From the NCBI RefSeq assembly GCF_028288225.1, contig NZ_JAQBOC010000072.1:1-64000 (forward strand): a DNA stretch of 64,000 bases, in the 5' to 3' direction. This DNA comes from Mucilaginibacter sp. (GTDB lineage: Bacteria > Bacteroidota > Bacteroidia > Sphingobacteriales > Sphingobacteriaceae). Position 1 is the first letter of the stretch, and each line of letters begins with the position of its first letter. Below, piece by piece: positions 44,349 through 53,229 of this stretch. The notes under the pieces are model-generated. The model was not told where the DNA came from, did not search any database, and saw nothing but the letters and a program-made list of their open reading frames with translations. Both the position numbers and the translations under genes were made by a program.

Positions 44349-44453
44349 ATCATAGAAATCGAGGTACAAAGCAATCGCATGCTATACAGAGCGATCAGAA
44401 AAGTTGCAGAACTGCACAGTTCGCGATTGCTTCGTTCCTCGCAATAACATATT

Positions 44454-45074
44454 TTATAATTTTTGGTACACTCTGGATATTATAAAATCACTAAAAAAAG
44501 CCTTCTCTATAATAACTTTATAACCATTCAGCTCAAACTGCTTATCTATATCAGGCAGTTTTGATGCTTCGATATTACAAAGCATCCTAAAAAATAAAAA
44601 CATCGATCTCAACAAAATATTCTGCCACCATTTACCGGTTAGCTGAAAATCTGCATTGAGCCATAACCCAACAGGCTTGAGTAAATTGTGAAGATGATTG
44701 AACACCTTTTGTGTTGTTTGTTCAGTAAAATTATCAAACAGGAATGGGGTTATTACTAAATCAAATTTTATATCCGGGTTTACATTTTCCACAGCATCGT
44801 TAATAAAGATTACCTTATTGCTGCCAATGTTTCTTTTTTTCGATAAAGCCATCATATCAGCAGCAATCTCAACATAAGTTATTTGCAAGCCGGATAGATG
44901 GATCTTTGTTAACTCCTCCAGAATCCAGCCCGTTCCCCCTCCTGCTATCAAAACATCAGCACCGGCCGGAACATATTGCAACAGGTATACCTGGGCATTG
45001 ATCAAAGCGCGCCCATAAACCATGTGCGAAAGCCTGTCATAAAACCATGCTGAATTATTATAGTTAGCGGACAT
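44454..45074 (-). CDS. Class I SAM-dependent methyltransferase
   Basis: 206 residues. Motif I is VLIAGGGTGWILEEL (E/D-x-G-x-G-x-G form), followed by an acidic residue after beta 2 (YVEIAADM), IFINDAVENV and a DLVITPFLFDNF motif IV, so the SAM-binding core is intact. Substrate unknown. It has a short start near a dispersed repeat and points toward the IS110 element. Confidence 0.8.
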   Translation of the reverse strand: MSANYNNSAWFYDRLSHMVYGRALINAQVYLLQYVPAGADVLIAGGGTGWILEELTKIHLSGLQITYVEIAADMMALSKKRNIGSNKVIFINDAVENVNPDIKFDLVITPFLFDNFTEQTTQKVFNHLHNLLKPVGLWLNADFQLTGKWWQNILLRSMFLFFRMLCNIEASKLPDIDKQFELNGYKVIIEKAFFSDFIISRVYQKL

Positions 45075-45094
45075 CTGTCTTATTTATGAGCTAA

Positions 45095-45149
45095 TCAGGT
45101 AATTATCTAACTTAATCAACCACTCAACTAATCAACTTAATCAACCAAT
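45095..45149. repeat. Half copy of the TTGATTAAGT repeat
   Basis: TCAGGTAATTATCTAACTTA, ATCAACCACTCAACTAATC and AACTTAATCAACC match the right arms of the copies at 1188-1304 and 36666-36774. It lies in the divergent space upstream of the CocE-like gene. Confidence 0.6.
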
Positions 45150-45181
45150 TCTTATCTTTAAACAACCTTTACTCAGCAAAT

Positions 45182-47023
45182 ATGAAAGTAATATTTATAA
45201 GGATCAGCTTTTATAGCATTTTACTATTAAGCGTTTTTAATTTATCGGCTCAGCAAACAAAGCCTGATGATAAATACAACCGGCAAGAAGTAATGATAAC
45301 CATGCGCGATGGTGTTAAACTGCATACTGTTATTTTTTCGCCAAAGGGACAAACGGAGAAGTTGCCGTTTTTAATTTTGCGCACACCCTATGGTGTCAAC
45401 AATTATCAAAGTCCTGAAAAAAGTAGTTACACTAAAGATATGGCTGATGACGGTTACCTCTTTGTTTTCCAGGATATAAGGGGGAGATACCTTTCGGAAG
45501 GGAAATATGCGATGATGCGTTTTAGTCGTGATAAAACCGATCCTAAAGCAATAGATGAAAGCAGTGATACTTATGATACCATCGACTGGCTTTTGAAAAA
45601 TGTACCTGATAACAATGGCAAGGCCGGTATGTACGGGATCTCATACGATGGATGGACAACCATTATAGCAGCAAGCGACCCCCACCCTGCTTTAAAGGCA
45701 GTTTCAGAACAGGCCACACCGTCGGATATGTTTATGAATGACGACCTGCATCATAACGGTGCATTCCGTTTAAGCTACGCTTTTGAATATGCCTTTATGG
45801 AAGAGATCTCGAAAACAGACTCGCTTTACCAGTTTGGCAATTATGATACATACGACTGGTATTTAAAACTGGGGCCTCTATCAAACATGAACAAAAAATA
45901 TATCCATGGCAAACTGCCCAGTTGGAACGACTTTACGACTCACCCTAATTATGATGCTTACTGGAAAAAGCAGGCACTTACTTCAAGGCTTGATTATCCG
46001 CGCCTGGCTATACAGCATGTAAGTGGCTGGTGGGACCAGGAAGATATGGTGGGGCCGCAGGACGCCTATAAGGCTTTAGAGAAAAGGGATACCAACAATA
46101 AGAATTTTATTGTACTTGGCCCGTGGCGGCATGGCGGCTGGGCCGGAGGCGAGGGCAAGAGCCTTGGAAATATTAAGTTTGATGAACCAACTGCTACCTA
46201 TTTCAGAAAAGAGATCCAGGCTAAATGGTTTGCCTGGTATTTAAAAGATAAAGGCGACGGCAAATTTGCCGAGGCTATCTCCTTCCAAACCGGCTCAAAT
46301 AAATGGAAAAATTATTCATCATGGCCGCCAAAGGAAGCGGCGACAAAAAATATTTATTTTCACAGTAATGGTAAGCTCTCTTTCAATAAGCCATCGGCTG
46401 CAGAAACAAAACCATTTGACAGTTATGTATCCGATCCTTCAAAACCAGTTCCTTACCGCGCCCGGCCGATTGAAGAAACCTATGGCCCCGGCTCACGTTG
46501 GTATACCTGGCTTACTGATGATCAGCGCTTTGTTGATGGTCGTCCTGATGTTTTAAGCTGGCAAACCGATACCCTTACGCAGGATGTTACCATAACCGGC
46601 AACGTAATTGCAAAACTTTATGCAGCTACATCAGGCAGCGATGCCGACTGGATAGTAAAATTGATAGATGTTTACCCTGAAAATTATAAAAAGGAACCCA
46701 AAATGTCGGGGTATCAACTAATGATAGCTGATGATGTATTTCGCGGCAGGTTCAGGAACAGTTTTTCAAAGCCGGAAGCCATTACACCTAATAAAGTAGA
46801 AATGTACACAATTGATTTGCACGGAGCTGACCACGTGTTTAAGAAGGGGCATAAAATAATGGTACAGGTACAAAGCACATGGTTCCCGATAATTGACCGG
46901 AACCCACAAAAGTATGTACCCAATATTTTTGAGGCGAAAGAAAGCGATTATCAAACAGCAACGCAAAAAGTGTTTCACTCTTTGCAGTTTGCCAGCAGTA
47001 TTGAATTGCCTGTTGTGGAGTAA
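45182..47023 (+). CDS. CocE/NonD family hydrolase (S15-type X-Pro acyl peptidase fold)
   Basis: 613 residues with signal peptide (ending NLSAQQ). Nucleophile S154 in GMYGISYDGW; the preceding EVMITMRDGVKLHTVIFSP and FQDIRGRYLSEG blocks are typical. The C-terminal jelly-roll domain begins near residue 380 (DADWIVKLIDVYPE). Family members cleave acyl-ester or amide bonds: glutaryl-7-ACA acylase, alpha-amino-acid ester hydrolase, cocaine esterase. Exact substrate unknown. Secreted. It ends at a bidirectional hairpin. Confidence 0.9.
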   Translation: MKVIFIRISFYSILLLSVFNLSAQQTKPDDKYNRQEVMITMRDGVKLHTVIFSPKGQTEKLPFLILRTPYGVNNYQSPEKSSYTKDMADDGYLFVFQDIRGRYLSEGKYAMMRFSRDKTDPKAIDESSDTYDTIDWLLKNVPDNNGKAGMYGISYDGWTTIIAASDPHPALKAVSEQATPSDMFMNDDLHHNGAFRLSYAFEYAFMEEISKTDSLYQFGNYDTYDWYLKLGPLSNMNKKYIHGKLPSWNDFTTHPNYDAYWKKQALTSRLDYPRLAIQHVSGWWDQEDMVGPQDAYKALEKRDTNNKNFIVLGPWRHGGWAGGEGKSLGNIKFDEPTATYFRKEIQAKWFAWYLKDKGDGKFAEAISFQTGSNKWKNYSSWPPKEAATKNIYFHSNGKLSFNKPSAAETKPFDSYVSDPSKPVPYRARPIEETYGPGSRWYTWLTDDQRFVDGRPDVLSWQTDTLTQDVTITGNVIAKLYAATSGSDADWIVKLIDVYPENYKKEPKMSGYQLMIADDVFRGRFRNSFSKPEAITPNKVEMYTIDLHGADHVFKKGHKIMVQVQSTWFPIIDRNPQKYVPNIFEAKESDYQTATQKVFHSLQFASSIELPVVE

Positions 47024-47037
47024 TTTGAAGTTTCAGT

Positions 47038-47064
47038 TTTGACAACTTTTAAAAAGTTGTCAAA
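47038..47064. terminator. Bidirectional hairpin between converging genes
   Basis: TTTGACAACTTTT and its complement AAAAGTTGTCAAA form a 12-13-bp stem with A/T-rich flanks on both sides, 14 bases after one stop and 6 before the other. Confidence 0.75.
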
Positions 47065-47070
47065 GCTTTT

Positions 47071-47964
47071 CTATAAGAAACTCCAACCCCAGCTAAACAA
47101 CAGCACAAATACATATTGCAGTATCAGCACGCCATCCATATAAAAAAAGTAGTAATACTCATTCTTTTCCCATTTGGATTTAAATATGAGCCATCCGGTT
47201 AACACCACAGTAAGGGTTAACGCCAAAAAATCATGAGTAATACCTCTGTTTTTGAAAAGAAGCAACAGAACAACATAGCCGGCCAATAAAACCTGGCAAA
47301 AAAGATAGGCGTTTTTCTCGCCCAAAACTGTTGGTACTGTTTTTAGTCCTGATTTGCGGTCATCAAACAGATCGCGGATATCAAAAGGAATGGTAAGCGC
47401 GGCAATAAACAAAAAGCGCTTGGCAATAAGTATAGTAGTATCCCTTAGTGATATGGTGGTTAAATGAAAATGCTGCGCCTCCAAAACCGGCAGCAAAACA
47501 ATGCTCATAGTCCATACCAGGGCTATCATAAATTGTTTTAACCAGGGGATGTGCCTTAGCCCAAACTTGTGGTCGCCGATGGTAAATAACGGGATGCTGT
47601 AAAAAAAAGAGATGATCCCCAAAAAGATGAGCAGGATCCTTGACTCCATCGACAGTAATACAAACAGCGGAACCAATGAGAGGAGCGATACAATGGTAAA
47701 AGTAACCATCAACCTGTAGTGCGAAAAGAACCAGCGTACACGTAAATACGGCGATTTAAGCGGGTCGCCGGTCTTTGTGGCTAATATGCTAAAATTGTAA
47801 ATGCCCAATGTTGAGGTAAAAAGCAAGCCAAGTACCGGGAACACTGGTTTTGCGCCAATTAAATAAAAAGTTAGCAGGCCTTGCGCAACTGCACATAGCG
47901 ACATGAAAATATTACTGAAGAGCAGAAAATCAAAAACAGAATATAATGTTTTCTTCATTTTCAA
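47071..47964 (-). CDS. UbiA-like membrane prenyltransferase homologue
   Basis: 297 residues, eight to nine membrane helices. The second Asp motif of UbiA is present (DIRDLFDDRKSGLKTVP), but the first NDxxD motif is not: the equivalent loop reads YNFSILATKTGDP. Such proteins are frequent in Bacteroidota and unassigned. It either uses a changed metal site or is not a prenyltransferase. It follows the metallophosphoesterase by 15 bases. Confidence 0.75.
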   Translation of the reverse strand: MKMKKTLYSVFDFLLFSNIFMSLCAVAQGLLTFYLIGAKPVFPVLGLLFTSTLGIYNFSILATKTGDPLKSPYLRVRWFFSHYRLMVTFTIVSLLSLVPLFVLLSMESRILLIFLGIISFFYSIPLFTIGDHKFGLRHIPWLKQFMIALVWTMSIVLLPVLEAQHFHLTTISLRDTTILIAKRFLFIAALTIPFDIRDLFDDRKSGLKTVPTVLGEKNAYLFCQVLLAGYVVLLLLFKNRGITHDFLALTLTVVLTGWLIFKSKWEKNEYYYFFYMDGVLILQYVFVLLFSWGWSFL

Positions 47965-47979
47965 TGGTTAGTAGCAGAA

Positions 47980-49302
47980 CTAGGTAGTGTTATGCTTTTT
48001 TAAAGCAGGGTCTGTTCCGGTTTTTAATTCAAATATCGTAATCTCCGGCAATATTCCAACACGTCCCCGAAAACCTAAAAAGCCATAACCTACATTTACG
48101 TACAATTGCTGCGGCCCCTGGTGATAATGCCCTGCCCATTCGTTATAAATATACTGGATAGGGCTCCATTGAAAATGCTCAGTTCTAACGCCCATTTGCA
48201 TGCCATGGGTATGCCCCGAAAACATGGCGTCAATTTGCGGATATTGCGGCAATACCTGTGCCCGCCAGTGCGACGGATCGTGCGAGAGCAGTAGTTTTAC
48301 AGGCAGGTCGTCTGTGTTTTTTACGGCAAGGTCCATTCGGCCATACTTTGGAAAACGGCTCAGCTCACCCCAGTTTTCAATACCGAGAATGCCAATTTCC
48401 TCGCCATCAACTTTTAAGCGGCGGTTTTCGTTCATCAACAAATCCCAGCCCATTGTTTTGTGAATTCCTATTAATTCATCCAGATTTTTACGCCTGGCTT
48501 CGGCATTTGGCCACCAGGCATAATCGCCATAATCATGGTTGCCCAAGCATGAGTAAACTCCAAGCGGCGCCTTTACTTTGCTAAAAATATCCTGGTAATC
48601 CTTTACCTCATCACTAATGGAGTTTACCAGGTCGCCGGTAAAAAATATAAAATCAGCTTTTTCCCTCATTAACATTTCAACTCCGCCACGCACTGCTTTT
48701 TTATTGAAAAAACTACCTGAATGGATATCCGAGATCTGCCCCAGTTTAATACCGTCAAATGCTTTTGGCAAATTTGGGAGATATAGCTTACGGCGTATTA
48801 CATGATAATCATACAGCCCGCTTTTCATGTTAAGCTTTAGAGCGGCCAGCGGAATAGCCCCTGCCAGTAAGCCTGCTTTCATCAAAAACTCTGAACGGGG
48901 AATAGCTGGCAAAGGTGTATGCGATATGGATATATCTGATTGGGGCGTATGTGATAAGGGCGTATGCGATACGCCCCTACGGAATATACGATTTTTTATA
49001 GCCAGGATCAACCTGCGAACATCATCAATCAATAAAAAAGGAATATAGGAGATCTTAAATAAAAACACCACGAAAAAGAGCATAACAAATGCCAGCCTTA
49101 TCACCAGGCCCATCTTCACAAAAACAACAAATATTAAACCTGTTATCAGTAAAACTGATGCGATCCAGTACCAAATATGGAAAGGTCTTTTTTTCAGGAA
49201 CAGCCATTTTTTAGAAACGCCTCTTAATCCGCTTAAAACATACAGATCAATTAATAAAAGTGCAGCTACCAGGAAAATTATGTGCAGGGCTTGTCCCTTC
49301 AT
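47980..49302 (-). CDS. Membrane-anchored calcineurin-like metallophosphoesterase
   Basis: 440 residues. Three N-terminal membrane helices (about 6-25, 44-63, 69-92) and a signal-like segment (141-158) precede the phosphoesterase domain with ISDIHSG, FFTGDLVN, CLGNHDYG, LLSHDP and FSGHTHG, the full dimetal ligand set of the YkuE/YaeI type. Residues ~109-134 (RRGVSHTPLSHTPQSDISIS...) are encoded by a palindromic repeat inserted in frame between the membrane part and the Tat/Sec-like segment. Fourth gene of a minus-strand run VWA-MoxR-phosphoesterase-UbiA. Confidence 0.88.
   Translation of the reverse strand: MKGQALHIIFLVAALLLIDLYVLSGLRGVSKKWLFLKKRPFHIWYWIASVLLITGLIFVVFVKMGLVIRLAFVMLFFVVFLFKISYIPFLLIDDVRRLILAIKNRIFRRGVSHTPLSHTPQSDISISHTPLPAIPRSEFLMKAGLLAGAIPLAALKLNMKSGLYDYHVIRRKLYLPNLPKAFDGIKLGQISDIHSGSFFNKKAVRGGVEMLMREKADFIFFTGDLVNSISDEVKDYQDIFSKVKAPLGVYSCLGNHDYGDYAWWPNAEARRKNLDELIGIHKTMGWDLLMNENRRLKVDGEEIGILGIENWGELSRFPKYGRMDLAVKNTDDLPVKLLLSHDPSHWRAQVLPQYPQIDAMFSGHTHGMQMGVRTEHFQWSPIQYIYNEWAGHYHQGPQQLYVNVGYGFLGFRGRVGILPEITIFELKTGTDPALKKHNTT
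48911..48984. repeat. GGGCGTATGCGATACGCCC repeat inside the phosphoesterase gene
   Basis: AAAGGTGTATGCGATATGG, TTGGGGCGTATGTGATAAGG, then GCGTATGCGATACGCCCCTA: three tandem, partly self-complementary units. The same core word appears in the intergenic copy at 52171-52280. Frame kept. Confidence 0.75.
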
Positions 49303-49326
49303 TATACAGGATAAAAATTTACAGGA

Positions 49327-50829
49327 TTAATAACGATCATCATCCAGGTCCAGATCGTCCTCATCGGGCTGCAAATTAAACAAACTATTAAACATATCCG
49401 AAAACGCAAAGCCATTATCTAAAAATCCCTTATTCAATTGTGAGAATTCCGATAATCCATGCAAAACAAACTCCATTAGTAACAGGTCCTGGTTTTCGGT
49501 TAAACGCGGGTGGAACTTTTTAACCAACGCTTTTAAGCCGGTAACTGAGTTTAAGTTCTTTTTATATTCCTGCTGCGGCAATTCATCAACTAATGATAAG
49601 TTATTGCCATCACCAAACCAGTTGATAATTTCGGCATAAGGATTTGGGGCCTTTGCTTTTTTTGATTTTTCAGGATCAGGGAAAAATTGCAGCATTAGGG
49701 TTTTGATGGCTTTGCCGATAAGAATATTCGCTACTTTACCCGGGCCTTCCAACTCGCCTTCATAAACCAGCTCTATCTTACCGGTAATTGCAGGGATGAC
49801 GCCCAAAAAATCAGAAATACGTACAAAAGTGTTTTTTTCGTGATTGATGAGCATTCTTCTTTCGGCATTACTAACCAGGTTTTCAAAAGCTGATATAGTT
49901 AAACGTGCCGATACGCCTGATTTTTTGTCGATGTACTCCGAATTGCGGGCTTCGAATGCAATTTGCTCAACCAGGTCTTTAACAAGGCCGTCAGCCTCAA
50001 CCGCAACGCGTTGATCGTCTGTAAGTGATGCTTCCTGCTGGGTTATTTTGCGGGAGATCTCAACCGAACGCGGATAGTGCGTAAGGATTTGGCTCTCGAT
50101 CCGATCTTTAAGTGGTGTTACAATAGCGCCACGATTGGTATAATCCTCTGGATTTGCAGTAAATACAAACTGGATATCAAGCGGTAAGCGCAATTTGAAG
50201 CCACGGATCTGGATATCCCTTTCCTGCAGAATGTTGAACAACGATACCTGGATGCGTGCCTGCAGATCCGGAAGCTCATTGATAACAAAAATCCCCCTGT
50301 GTGCGCGTGGTATTAATCCAAAGTGAATAACCCGCTCATCCGAGTAGGTCAATTTCATGGTGGCTGCCTTGATCGGGTCAACATCGCCAATTAAATCAGC
50401 AACGGTAACATCAGGAGTAGCCAGCTTTTCGGTATATCGTTCAGAGCGATGCACCCAGGCAATCGGCGCATTATCGCCTTTGTCCAATATTTCATGATGT
50501 CCAAACCATGAGATAGGCGCTAAAGGATCATCATATAATTCTGATCCTTCAATATACGGCATCCATTCATCCAATAAGTTAACCAGCAAACGGGCTATGC
50601 GGGTTTTTGCCTGTCCGCGCAAACCCAGCAGCAAAATATTATGGCGTGAAAGTATCGCAGTTTGCAGGTCGGGTATTACCGTGTCCTCAAATCCAACAAT
50701 TCCTTCAAAACCGCCTTCGCCTTTTTGCAGTTGCTTTATCAGGTTTTCACGTAACTCATCTTTAACCGACCGGCTTTTGTAATCTGTCTTTTTTAACTGG
50801 CCGAGGGTTGTTATTTCTTGTTTGTTCAT
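49327..50829 (-). CDS. MoxR-type AAA+ ATPase
   Basis: 500 residues, cytoplasmic. AAA+ core of the MoxR/ChlI clade: Walker A GLRGQAKT (69-76, with the Ala before Lys usual for MoxR), Walker B region GIFVINELPDL (Asn where Asp is common), sensor 1 FVFTANPED and an Arg-finger region LKDRIE. A helical C-terminal extension follows with an acidic tail (DEDDLDLDDD). MoxR proteins act as chaperone-like partners of VWA proteins; the gene just upstream encodes one. Gap 94 bases, filled by a dispersed repeat. Confidence 0.85.
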   Translation of the reverse strand: MNKQEITTLGQLKKTDYKSRSVKDELRENLIKQLQKGEGGFEGIVGFEDTVIPDLQTAILSRHNILLLGLRGQAKTRIARLLVNLLDEWMPYIEGSELYDDPLAPISWFGHHEILDKGDNAPIAWVHRSERYTEKLATPDVTVADLIGDVDPIKAATMKLTYSDERVIHFGLIPRAHRGIFVINELPDLQARIQVSLFNILQERDIQIRGFKLRLPLDIQFVFTANPEDYTNRGAIVTPLKDRIESQILTHYPRSVEISRKITQQEASLTDDQRVAVEADGLVKDLVEQIAFEARNSEYIDKKSGVSARLTISAFENLVSNAERRMLINHEKNTFVRISDFLGVIPAITGKIELVYEGELEGPGKVANILIGKAIKTLMLQFFPDPEKSKKAKAPNPYAEIINWFGDGNNLSLVDELPQQEYKKNLNSVTGLKALVKKFHPRLTENQDLLLMEFVLHGLSEFSQLNKGFLDNGFAFSDMFNSLFNLQPDEDDLDLDDDRY

Positions 50830-50835
50830 TAGTCA

Positions 50836-50928
50836 TTATTTGAATTTGAAAATTTGGCGATTTGATGATTTGAAAATGAAGATCATTAACATCTTCAAAT
50901 TTTCAAATTAACTCATCTTCAAATCAAC
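50836..50928. repeat. Dispersed inverted repeat, TTTGAAAATTTGG family
   Basis: ATTTGAATTTGAAAATTTGG and TTTGATGATTTGAAAATG pair with CATCTTCAAATTTTCAAATT. It lies between the VWA and MoxR genes, so it would be transcribed. Confidence 0.7.
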
Positions 50929-52021
50929 GAACTGTCTTTCTTCTATTTTTAATATAATCTTCAAAAATATATTCACCCAAACCGTTTAACGAGCTGTAAA
51001 ACGCTTTACCGCCATTTGTTTCGGTAAACTTACGTACAAACTGCTGCAGGTAGGGGTCTTTAGCTATCATGAATGTGGTTATAGGGATCTTAAGCCGTTT
51101 GCATTGGGCAGCCATATTAAGGGTTTTATTTACCACTTTTCTATCGAGCCCAATGCTGTTCTTATAATATTTTGTGCCTTCTTTTAAGCAGGTTGGCTTG
51201 CCATCGGTAATCATAAAGATCTGCTTGTTATGGGTTTTACGCCTGCGCAGCAAATCAGTAGCCAGTTCCAACCCGGCATAAGTATTGGTATGATAAGGCC
51301 CTACCTGTAAATAAGGCAGATCTTTTAAAGTGATAGGCCATGCATCATTACCAAACACTACAATATCCAAAGTATCCTTAGGGTATGTGGTGCGGATCAG
51401 TTCTGCCAGTGCCATAGCTACCTTTTTTGCCGGGGTGATCCTGTCCTCCCCATAAAGGATCATGGAGTGCGATATATCAATCATCAGCACGGTAGAAGTA
51501 AGGGTTTTATAGTCCATTTCCTCTACTTCCAGGTCGCGCTCGGTCATCATAAAATCGCCGATCCCGTGGTTTACCTGTGCGTTGTGGATGGACTGGGTCA
51601 TGTTGATCTGATCCAAACTATCGCCAAATTCAAACTCGCGGCGTTCCGCATTCTTTTCATCGCCCTGGCCAGATTGCGGCGAACGGTGATTTCCCTTACC
51701 TGATTTTTTGAGCTTACCAAAGATCTCTTCCAGCGCTGATTCACGAATGCTTTGCTCGGTCTTTGCAGTGATCCTAAACTCGCCGTTTTGCTCTTCCTCG
51801 GTCAGGTAGCCTCTTTGTTTCAGGTCATCAATGAAATTACCCATACCATATTCATCATTGGTAAGGTTATATTGTTTATCAAGCTCATTCATCCAGGCCA
51901 AAGCTTCGCCTGCATCGCCTGCCGTATAGTTAAGCAATTCCAAAAACAACTTTAGTAATTCCTCAAATCCGCCTTTTTGGATCTGATTGGGTTTAAACTT
52001 CGAAAATTCGAATCCGCGCAT
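50924..52021 (-). CDS. VWA-domain protein, MoxR partner
   Basis: 365 residues, cytoplasmic. The N-terminal half is helical (about 1-160). The VWA domain has a complete MIDAS: D-I-S-H-S in VLMIDISHSM, a Thr loop near the YHTNTYAGLEL segment and the Asp of MITDGKPT. Together with the downstream AAA+ gene it makes a MoxR-VWA pair, in general a metal-loading or complex-assembly chaperone system. The client is unknown. Confidence 0.85.
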   Translation of the reverse strand: MRGFEFSKFKPNQIQKGGFEELLKLFLELLNYTAGDAGEALAWMNELDKQYNLTNDEYGMGNFIDDLKQRGYLTEEEQNGEFRITAKTEQSIRESALEEIFGKLKKSGKGNHRSPQSGQGDEKNAERREFEFGDSLDQINMTQSIHNAQVNHGIGDFMMTERDLEVEEMDYKTLTSTVLMIDISHSMILYGEDRITPAKKVAMALAELIRTTYPKDTLDIVVFGNDAWPITLKDLPYLQVGPYHTNTYAGLELATDLLRRRKTHNKQIFMITDGKPTCLKEGTKYYKNSIGLDRKVVNKTLNMAAQCKRLKIPITTFMIAKDPYLQQFVRKFTETNGGKAFYSSLNGLGEYIFEDYIKNRRKTVR

Positions 52022-52170
52022 ACAATACCCTTTCTGATATAAAATAACGGATTATTTTTCTTAAAAGTTTTAGAAAGGTGGTTTTAGATAGAATTGTTAT
52101 GAGAATATGACAAACGTGGTGAGTTGGCAGTTATGAGTAGGCAGTTGGTAGTGTAATAAATTTGCAAGTC

Positions 52171-52280
52171 GCAGAGGCGTATCGCATACGCCCTTAAACG
52201 GCTGTACAATTAGGTATTTAATTGGGGGGGGGTAAATTATTTACGCATGCAAGGGCGTATGCTATAGGCCCCTACAATTG
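52171..52280. repeat. Intergenic repeat, GGGCGTATGCGATACGCCC family
   Basis: AGAGGCGTATCGCATACGCC at the left pairs with GGGCGTATGCTATAGGCCCC at the right. A run of G (52224-52232) lies between. Part of a 278-base spacer that holds nothing else I can name, apart from GCAGTTATGAGTAGGCAGTT words at 52128-52148. Confidence 0.7.
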
Positions 52281-52299
52281 ACACCAATTATTTTTACAA

Positions 52300-53166
52300 C
52301 TAAAATTTCGCCAGCAAACTCTCATCATAAACTGGATTGGCTCCCCTATGACCGGCAACAAATGCACCTACATAACAAGCTTTTTCTATCAGCTGCTGCA
52401 TAGGTTCATTTTTTAACAGGCCCGAAACAAAAGCCGCAAGGAATGCATCGCCGGCGCCAACAGTATCTACTACCGATACAGGGCAGCCCGGGTGTTCATA
52501 AAATTCATAGTCGTGCCAGGCTATTGCGCCATGTTCGCCACGGGTAACACAGATGGTTTTGGGGTGATATTTTTTCTGAAACTCTATAATTTTTTCTTTT
52601 ATATGGCTGTTACTGCCGCCAATTAATAATGCCGCTTCGTCCTCGTTCATCTTTATCACATCGGCGCCGGCAACCAGCGTTTCAATGGTTGATAAGGTAT
52701 AATGTGGCGCACGCAGGTTTACATCAAATATTTTTAAAGCGGTAGTTTCCTGAAGCAAGTTTAACAAGGTGTCTTTAGTTTTAGCTTCGCGACAGGCCAA
52801 ACTCCCATATACAATTGCCGATGCCTTTCCGGCAGCTTTGGTAAGCGCAGTTTCAGTCAAAATATTATCCCATGAAACCGGCTCAGGGATAATGTACGTT
52901 GCAATCCCATTTTTATCCAGTTCAACGGTAACCTCGCAGGTAGGCAGTTTTTCATCCAACTGGATCAGGTCGCTAAATAAGCCGTTTGCTTTTAAAAAGT
53001 CGACAAGGCCATCGCCCGATGCATCCCTGCCAACCCTGCTGGCAAATAAAACATTCATGTGCTGCTGTACCAAATGACGTGCAACATTCATTGGAGCGCC
53101 GCCTGCAATTTTTTCATCGCCAAAGGCATCCCATAATATTTCGCCAAAGCAGAGTATGTTCTTCAT
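52300..53166 (-). CDS. PfkB-family sugar kinase (fructokinase-like)
   Basis: 288 residues, the short PfkB form. N-terminal LCFGEILWDAF and GGAPMNVARHL, C-terminal DTVGAGDAFLAAFVSG with the catalytic Asp and anion hole. These fit fructokinase best (GEILWD start), though ribokinase-like substrates are possible. No sugar transporter adjoins it. Confidence 0.85.
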   Translation of the reverse strand: MKNILCFGEILWDAFGDEKIAGGAPMNVARHLVQQHMNVLFASRVGRDASGDGLVDFLKANGLFSDLIQLDEKLPTCEVTVELDKNGIATYIIPEPVSWDNILTETALTKAAGKASAIVYGSLACREAKTKDTLLNLLQETTALKIFDVNLRAPHYTLSTIETLVAGADVIKMNEDEAALLIGGSNSHIKEKIIEFQKKYHPKTICVTRGEHGAIAWHDYEFYEHPGCPVSVVDTVGAGDAFLAAFVSGLLKNEPMQQLIEKACYVGAFVAGHRGANPVYDESLLAKF

Positions 53167-53229
53167 AAAGGTGAAAGCTGAAAGGTCAAAGCTAAAAGGA
53201 TTTTTGGTTAAAATTGTTTAAATTGCTTT

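Larger units (their letters stand above)
43055..44360 (+). mobile_element. IS110-family insertion sequence, about 1306 bp
   Basis: Boundaries are set by the interrupted repeat arm; the base C at either edge is ambiguous. Contents: a 285-bp non-coding left end with structured RNA, a transposase in two frames, and a right end of only 12 bp after the stop. This is the IS110-subgroup layout (bridge RNA in the left end). No terminal inverted repeats are seen, as expected. A hairpin at 43065-43074/43095-43104 (GCTTCAACAA/TTGTTGAAGC) followed by T-rich sequence may shield the element from read-through. Confidence 0.88.
43045..44450. repeat. Palindromic repeat (GTCATTGCGAGG family) split by the IS110 element
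   Basis: TTGTCATTGC (43045-43054) and GAGGTACAAAGCAATCGC (44361-44378) join to a 28-nt arm once the element is removed. This matches the reverse complement of the right arm (44423-44450) at 24 of 28 positions. The element thus lies within the left arm. Confidence 0.8.

Noticed and set aside
48911..48984. SHTPLSHTP in the phosphoesterase as a genuine protein repeat domain
   Set aside because: The DNA is a palindromic repeat also found between genes, so the peptide is better explained as a translated repeat.
52224..52232. The run of G residues as a phase-variation tract
   Set aside because: It lies in a repeat between genes, not at a promoter or inside a coding region, so length changes would have no evident effect.
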